A stretch of 36,413 nucleotides of DNA, from NCBI GenBank assembly GCA_002706405.1, contig PALN01000069.1, positions 1-36,413 on the forward strand, given 5' to 3'. This document shows positions 33,117 through 36,413 of this stretch, piece by piece. This stretch comes from Rhodospirillaceae bacterium. GTDB lineage: Bacteria > Pseudomonadota > Alphaproteobacteria > Rhodospirillales > Casp-alpha2. Under the pieces are notes generated by a model. That model saw nothing but the letters and a program-made list of their open reading frames with translations. It had not been told where the DNA came from and did not search any database. How positions within the stretch are numbered: position 1 is the first letter of the stretch; each line of letters begins with the position of its first letter. The translations under genes were made by a program, and so were the position numbers.

Positions 33117-34025
33117 TTAATCGGGAAGGATGATCGTGCCGGCGCCGTGTTCGGTGAACAGTTCCACCAGCACCGCATGGGGTACGCGGCCGTCGGAGAT
33201 GACGGCCCCGCCGACGCCGGATTCCACGGCGTCGATGCAGGTTTCGACCTTGGGGATCATGCCGCCGGAAATGGTGCCGTCGGCGATCGCCTTGCGGGCG
33301 GCGGACACTTTCAGTTCGGGGATCAGATTGCCGCCGCCGTCGAGCACGCCGGACACGTCGGTCAGCATGATCAGGCGCTTGGCGTGGGTGGCGCCGGCGA
33401 TGGCGCCGGCCGCCGTGTCGGCGTTGATGTTCAGGGTCTCGCCCTTGGGGCCCATGCCGATGGGGGCGATCACCGGGGTGATGTCCGATTCCTCGAAGGC
33501 TTCCAGGACGTGGGGGTTGATTTCCCGGGGTTCGCCGACCAGGCCGAGATCGAGAATGCGCTCGATGTTGCTTTCCGGGTCCTTCTTGGTGCGGCGCAGC
33601 TTGTCGGCCTTGATCAGGTTGCCGTCCTTGCCGCACAGGCCCACGGCCATGCCGCCGGCCGCGTTGATGCGGGTGACGATTTCCTTGTTGATGGATCCGG
33701 CCAGGACCATTTCGACGACCTTCACCGTGTCCTCGTCGGTCACGCGCAGGCCGTCGACGAATTTGCTTTCGATGGCCAGCCGTTCCAGCATGGCGCCGAT
33801 CTGCGGCCCGCCGCCGTGGACGACGACCGGGTTGCTGCCGCACTGGCGCAACAGCACCACGTCGCGGGCGAACACATTGGCCATTTCCTCGTCGCCCATG
33901 GCATGGCCGCCGTATTTGATGACCACGGTCTGTCCCGAGTAGCGGCGCATGTAGGGCAGCGCTTCGGACAGCACGTTGGCCTGGGTCAGCCATTTTTCGG
34001 CGATGGTGCGTTTGTTGTCGGTCAT
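33117..34025 (-). CDS. argB: Acetylglutamate kinase
   Basis: Phosphorylates N-acetylglutamate in the second step of arginine synthesis. The 302-residue amino acid kinase has the N-terminal helix found in arginine-sensitive forms ([21 protein letters not shown]), [21 protein letters not shown] and the [19 protein letters not shown] block. A C-terminal [14 protein letters not shown] motif ends it. The N-terminal helix suggests the hexameric, feedback-inhibited type (family knowledge). It lies 51 bases after engB on the same strand. Confidence 0.96.
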   Translation of the reverse strand: MTDNKRTIAEKWLTQANVLSEALPYMRRYSGQTVVIKYGGHAMGDEEMANVFARDVVLLRQCGSNPVVVHGGGPQIGAMLERLAIESKFVDGLRVTDEDTVKVVEMVLAGSINKEIVTRINAAGGMAVGLCGKDGNLIKADKLRRTKKDPESNIERILDLGLVGEPREINPHVLEAFEESDITPVIAPIGMGPKGETLNINADTAAGAIAGATHAKRLIMLTDVSGVLDGGGNLIPELKVSAARKAIADGTISGGMIPKVETCIDAVESGVGGAVISDGRVPHAVLVELFTEHGAGTIILPD

Positions 34026-34076
34026 GGAGCGGGAACCTAATTCATAATCCAGGGCATTTGAAGCGTTCGTAACCGT

Positions 34077-34763
34077 TTAGACCGCTTCAGCGGGCAATGC
34101 CAGCGCTGCAAGTTCGGCGCGCAGTTCCTCGATGCCGCGGCTTTTGAAGGAGCTTGTCCGCATGATCACCGGATGGGCGGCCGTGTGCTTGGTCAGTTCC
34201 TGGCCGATGCGTTCGACCAGCTTGTCCAGCTCGTCGTCCTTTACCTTGTCGCATTTGGTCAGGACGATCTGATAGGCCTGGGCGGCGGCGTCGAGCATGG
34301 CCATGACCTCGCGGTCGGTCGGCTTGAGCCCGTGGCGGGCGTCGATCAGCACGCAGGTCCGGCGCAGTTCCTGGCGGCCCTTGAGGTAGGAATTGACCAG
34401 CTTGGTCCAGTTCATGACCTCGCCCTTGGGCGCCTTGGCATAGCCGTAGCCGGGCAGGTCGGCCAGCATCAGCCGCTTGCCCAGATCGAAGAAGTTGATC
34501 TGCTGCGTGCGTCCCGGCGTGTTGGACGTGCGGGCCAGGTCCTTGCGCCCGGTCAGCGCGTTGATCAGCGACGACTTGCCGACGTTGGAACGTCCGGCAA
34601 AGGCGATTTCCGGCAGCGGGCTGTCGGGCACCTGGGCCAGACCGGCGGCGCCCAGAAGGAACGTCGCTTCCTTGGCGAACAGAAGCCGCCCGTTTTCCAA
34701 CCGGGTTTCGTCGGCTTCGGCCCCGGAATCCACGCCGGGCGTAATGTCTCCCGGCTCTGTCAT
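34077..34763 (-). CDS. engB: Ribosome biogenesis GTP-binding protein EngB (YsxC/YihA)
   Basis: An essential GTPase for large ribosomal subunit assembly. The 228-residue protein has G1 GRSNVGKSS (57-65), G2 with Thr82 in SNTPGRTQ, G3 DLPGYGYAK (102-110) and G4 TKCDK, with G5 near TSSFKSRG. The N-terminal extension of about 25 residues is acidic and longer than in E. coli. TAGGAG lies 9 bases before ATG 34763. It follows yidC by 26 bases on the same strand. Confidence 0.95.
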   Translation of the reverse strand: MTEPGDITPGVDSGAEADETRLENGRLLFAKEATFLLGAAGLAQVPDSPLPEIAFAGRSNVGKSSLINALTGRKDLARTSNTPGRTQQINFFDLGKRLMLADLPGYGYAKAPKGEVMNWTKLVNSYLKGRQELRRTCVLIDARHGLKPTDREVMAMLDAAAQAYQIVLTKCDKVKDDELDKLVERIGQELTKHTAAHPVIMRTSSFKSRGIEELRAELAALALPAEAV

Positions 34764-34789
34764 GGATGGATGCTCCTAATGCGAGGGGA

Positions 34790-36413
34790 TCAGGCCTTAA
34801 CGCCCATGCGGCGCATGATGACCCATTGCTGGGTAATGGACAGCAGGTTGTTCCAGGTCCAGTAGATCACCAGGCCGGCCGGGAAATTGGCCAGCAGGAA
34901 GGTGAACACGACGGGCAGGAACATCATGATCTTGGCCTGGGTCGGGTCCGTCGGCTGCGGGTTCAGCTTCTGCTGCAGGTACATGGAAATGCCCATCAGC
35001 AGCGGCCACACGCCCAGGTGCAGCATTTCCGGCGGGGTCCAGGCGATGGCGCCGAACAGGTTGAAGATGTTGGTCGGATCGGGGGCCGACAGATCCTGAA
35101 TCCAGCCAAAGAACGGCGCGTGGCGCATTTCGATGGTCACGAACAGAACCTTGTAGAGCGCGAAGAACACGGGAATCTGCAACAGGATCGGCAGACAGCC
35201 CGCCGCCGGGTTGGTGCCCTCGCGCTTGTACAGCGCCATCATTTCCTCGTTCAGCTTGACCTTGTCGTCGCCGAAGCGTTCGCGCAGCTTGACCATCTCC
35301 GGCTGCAGCTTCTTCATCTTGCTCATGCTCTCGTAGGACTTGTTGGCAAGCGGGAAGAAGGCGAGCTTGAGGCCCACGGTCAGCAGCAGGATGGCGACGC
35401 CCAGGTTGCCGACGTGGGTTTCCAGCCACAGCAGGCCGTAGAAGATGGGCCGCGTCAGGAAATAGAACCAGCCCCAGTCGATGGCCAGATCGAAGCGCTC
35501 GATGCCCAGGCTTTCCTCGTACCCGTCGAGAATCCGGACCTGCTTGGCGCCGGCGAACATCCGGTTTTCCGCGCTGTTCGATCCGCCCGGGGCGACCGTC
35601 ACGCCGGTGCCGAGGAAGTCGACCTGATAGGTGTCGACCACGCCGGCCTTGCGATAGACGTAGCGCTTGGTGACTTCGGCGTCCTTGTTGGGGACCAGGG
35701 CGGTCAGCCAGTACTTGTCGGTGATGCCGATCCAGCCGCCCTTGCCGGTGTTGGTTTCCAGCTTCTGTTCCTGAAGGTCGTCATAGTCGACTTCCTTCAA
35801 TTCACCCTCGTTCACGCCCAGCATGCCTTCGTGCAGGATGTAGAAGCCCGAGGTCTCGGGCGTGCCCTGGCGGGAAATCAGGCCGTAGGGGAACAGTTCG
35901 ACCGTGCCCGTGCCCTTGTTGACGACGGACTGGGTGATCTTGAACATGAAGTTCGTGTCGATCTCGTAGATGCGCGAGAACACCAGGCCTTCGCCGTTGT
36001 CCCAGGACAGGGTGACCGGCGTTTCCGGGGTCAGGGTGCGGGACGAGGCGGTCCATACCGTATCGGCGTCGGGCACCTTGGCGGTCTTTCCGCCATCCTT
36101 GGCGGCGGCGGCGATCCAGCCGAATTCGGCGAAATAGGCATTGCTGACGCCGCGCGGGTTGAGCAGCGTGATCGCCTCGCTGTCCTTGTCCAGGGTTTCG
36201 CGATAGTTGGCCAGCGTCAGGTCGTCGATGCGCCCGCCCTTCAGGGTGATCGATCCCCGGAGACGCGGCGTTTCAATGGTAACGCGGGGGGTGGCGGCCA
36301 GAATCTCGGTGCGGGACACCTGCGGCGCCATGTCGGGGCCCTTGCCGGCGGTCGCGCCCGGTGCCTGGGGCGGCACGGCCAGGGCGTCGCTCGGCGCGGC
36401 GGGGGCCTGACCG
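34790..36413 (-). CDS. yidC: Membrane protein insertase YidC (N-terminus cut by window edge)
   Basis: Inserts and folds inner-membrane proteins, alone or with SecYEG. At least 540 residues are in the window. The frame is open to the right edge, so the first membrane segment and true start lie outside. A Pro/Ala-rich linker leads to the large periplasmic beta domain (about residues 20-290 of the visible part, counted from the edge). The conserved core follows: LGVAILLLTVGLKLAFFPL, KMKKLQPEMVKLRERFGDDK, NPAAGCLPILLQIPVFFALYKV (quoted in part) and the C-terminal LPVVFTFLLANFPAGLVIYWTWNN. The basic C-terminus MRRMGVKA ends it. A GTG within the visible part is not the start. It is the first gene of the yidC-engB-argB run. 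Confidence 0.96.
   Translation of the reverse strand, partial: GQAPAAPSDALAVPPQAPGATAGKGPDMAPQVSRTEILAATPRVTIETPRLRGSITLKGGRIDDLTLANYRETLDKDSEAITLLNPRGVSNAYFAEFGWIAAAAKDGGKTAKVPDADTVWTASSRTLTPETPVTLSWDNGEGLVFSRIYEIDTNFMFKITQSVVNKGTGTVELFPYGLISRQGTPETSGFYILHEGMLGVNEGELKEVDYDDLQEQKLETNTGKGGWIGITDKYWLTALVPNKDAEVTKRYVYRKAGVVDTYQVDFLGTGVTVAPGGSNSAENRMFAGAKQVRILDGYEESLGIERFDLAIDWGWFYFLTRPIFYGLLWLETHVGNLGVAILLLTVGLKLAFFPLANKSYESMSKMKKLQPEMVKLRERFGDDKVKLNEEMMALYKREGTNPAAGCLPILLQIPVFFALYKVLFVTIEMRHAPFFGWIQDLSAPDPTNIFNLFGAIAWTPPEMLHLGVWPLLMGISMYLQQKLNPQPTDPTQAKIMMFLPVVFTFLLANFPAGLVIYWTWNNLLSITQQWVIMRRMGVKA

Overview
The window is a 36.4-kb piece of a GC-rich alphaproteobacterial chromosome, most likely from a member of the Rhodospirillales. 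This is judged from gene content, gene order and families typical of that order (CycM-type cytochrome c, DUF2336, DUF983, SRP RNA directly ahead of dnaX). It is almost fully coding. No tRNA, rRNA, CRISPR array, transposase or integrase is visible. Both ends cut genes: a YejA-type solute-binding protein at the left and yidC at the right.

Left part (1-5503): yejA-like binding protein, hisN and cycM on the minus strand, then pheA, a DUF983 protein and a cupin on the plus strand, then a DUF427 protein on the minus strand. Positions 5620-6281 hold an unusual mini-insertion. A single AT-rich gene for a membrane-anchored HEPN-like protein lies between two near-identical copies of the 3' end of nudC (31 of 32 bases match).

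Centre (6250-18294): a housekeeping backbone of nudC, SRP RNA, dnaX, ybaB, recR, rmuC, def and fmt. Two opposite-strand pairs interrupt it. A dicarboxylate/amino-acid symporter and a DEDD exonuclease lie between dnaX and ybaB. A DUF4139 protein and a CNT nucleoside transporter lie between rmuC and def.

Accessory block (18295-24420): this separates fmt from truA. It holds a SpoIIAA-like protein, an FrnE-type DsbA, a GIY-YIG nuclease, two small proteins, a cold-shock protein, and a three-gene minus-strand unit of two tandem paralogues of unknown function followed by a luciferase-like monooxygenase with a downstream intrinsic terminator. The paralogue unit is the best candidate here for an undescribed system.

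Right part (24421-36413): truA, a small membrane protein, dapE, dapD and a HAD pyrimidine 5'-nucleotidase. After a divergent DUF2336 gene comes a sulfite dehydrogenase pair (Moco subunit plus cytochrome c) preceded by its likely regulators, an ECF sigma factor and a transmembrane anti-sigma factor. A well-formed ECF-type promoter lies directly ahead of the Moco subunit gene. argB, engB and yidC close the window.

Pathways represented are lysine/peptidoglycan precursor synthesis (dapD, dapE), arginine (argB), phenylalanine (pheA), histidine (hisN), N-formyl-Met processing (fmt, def), replication and repair (dnaX, recR, rmuC), protein targeting and insertion (SRP RNA, yidC) and sulfite oxidation.
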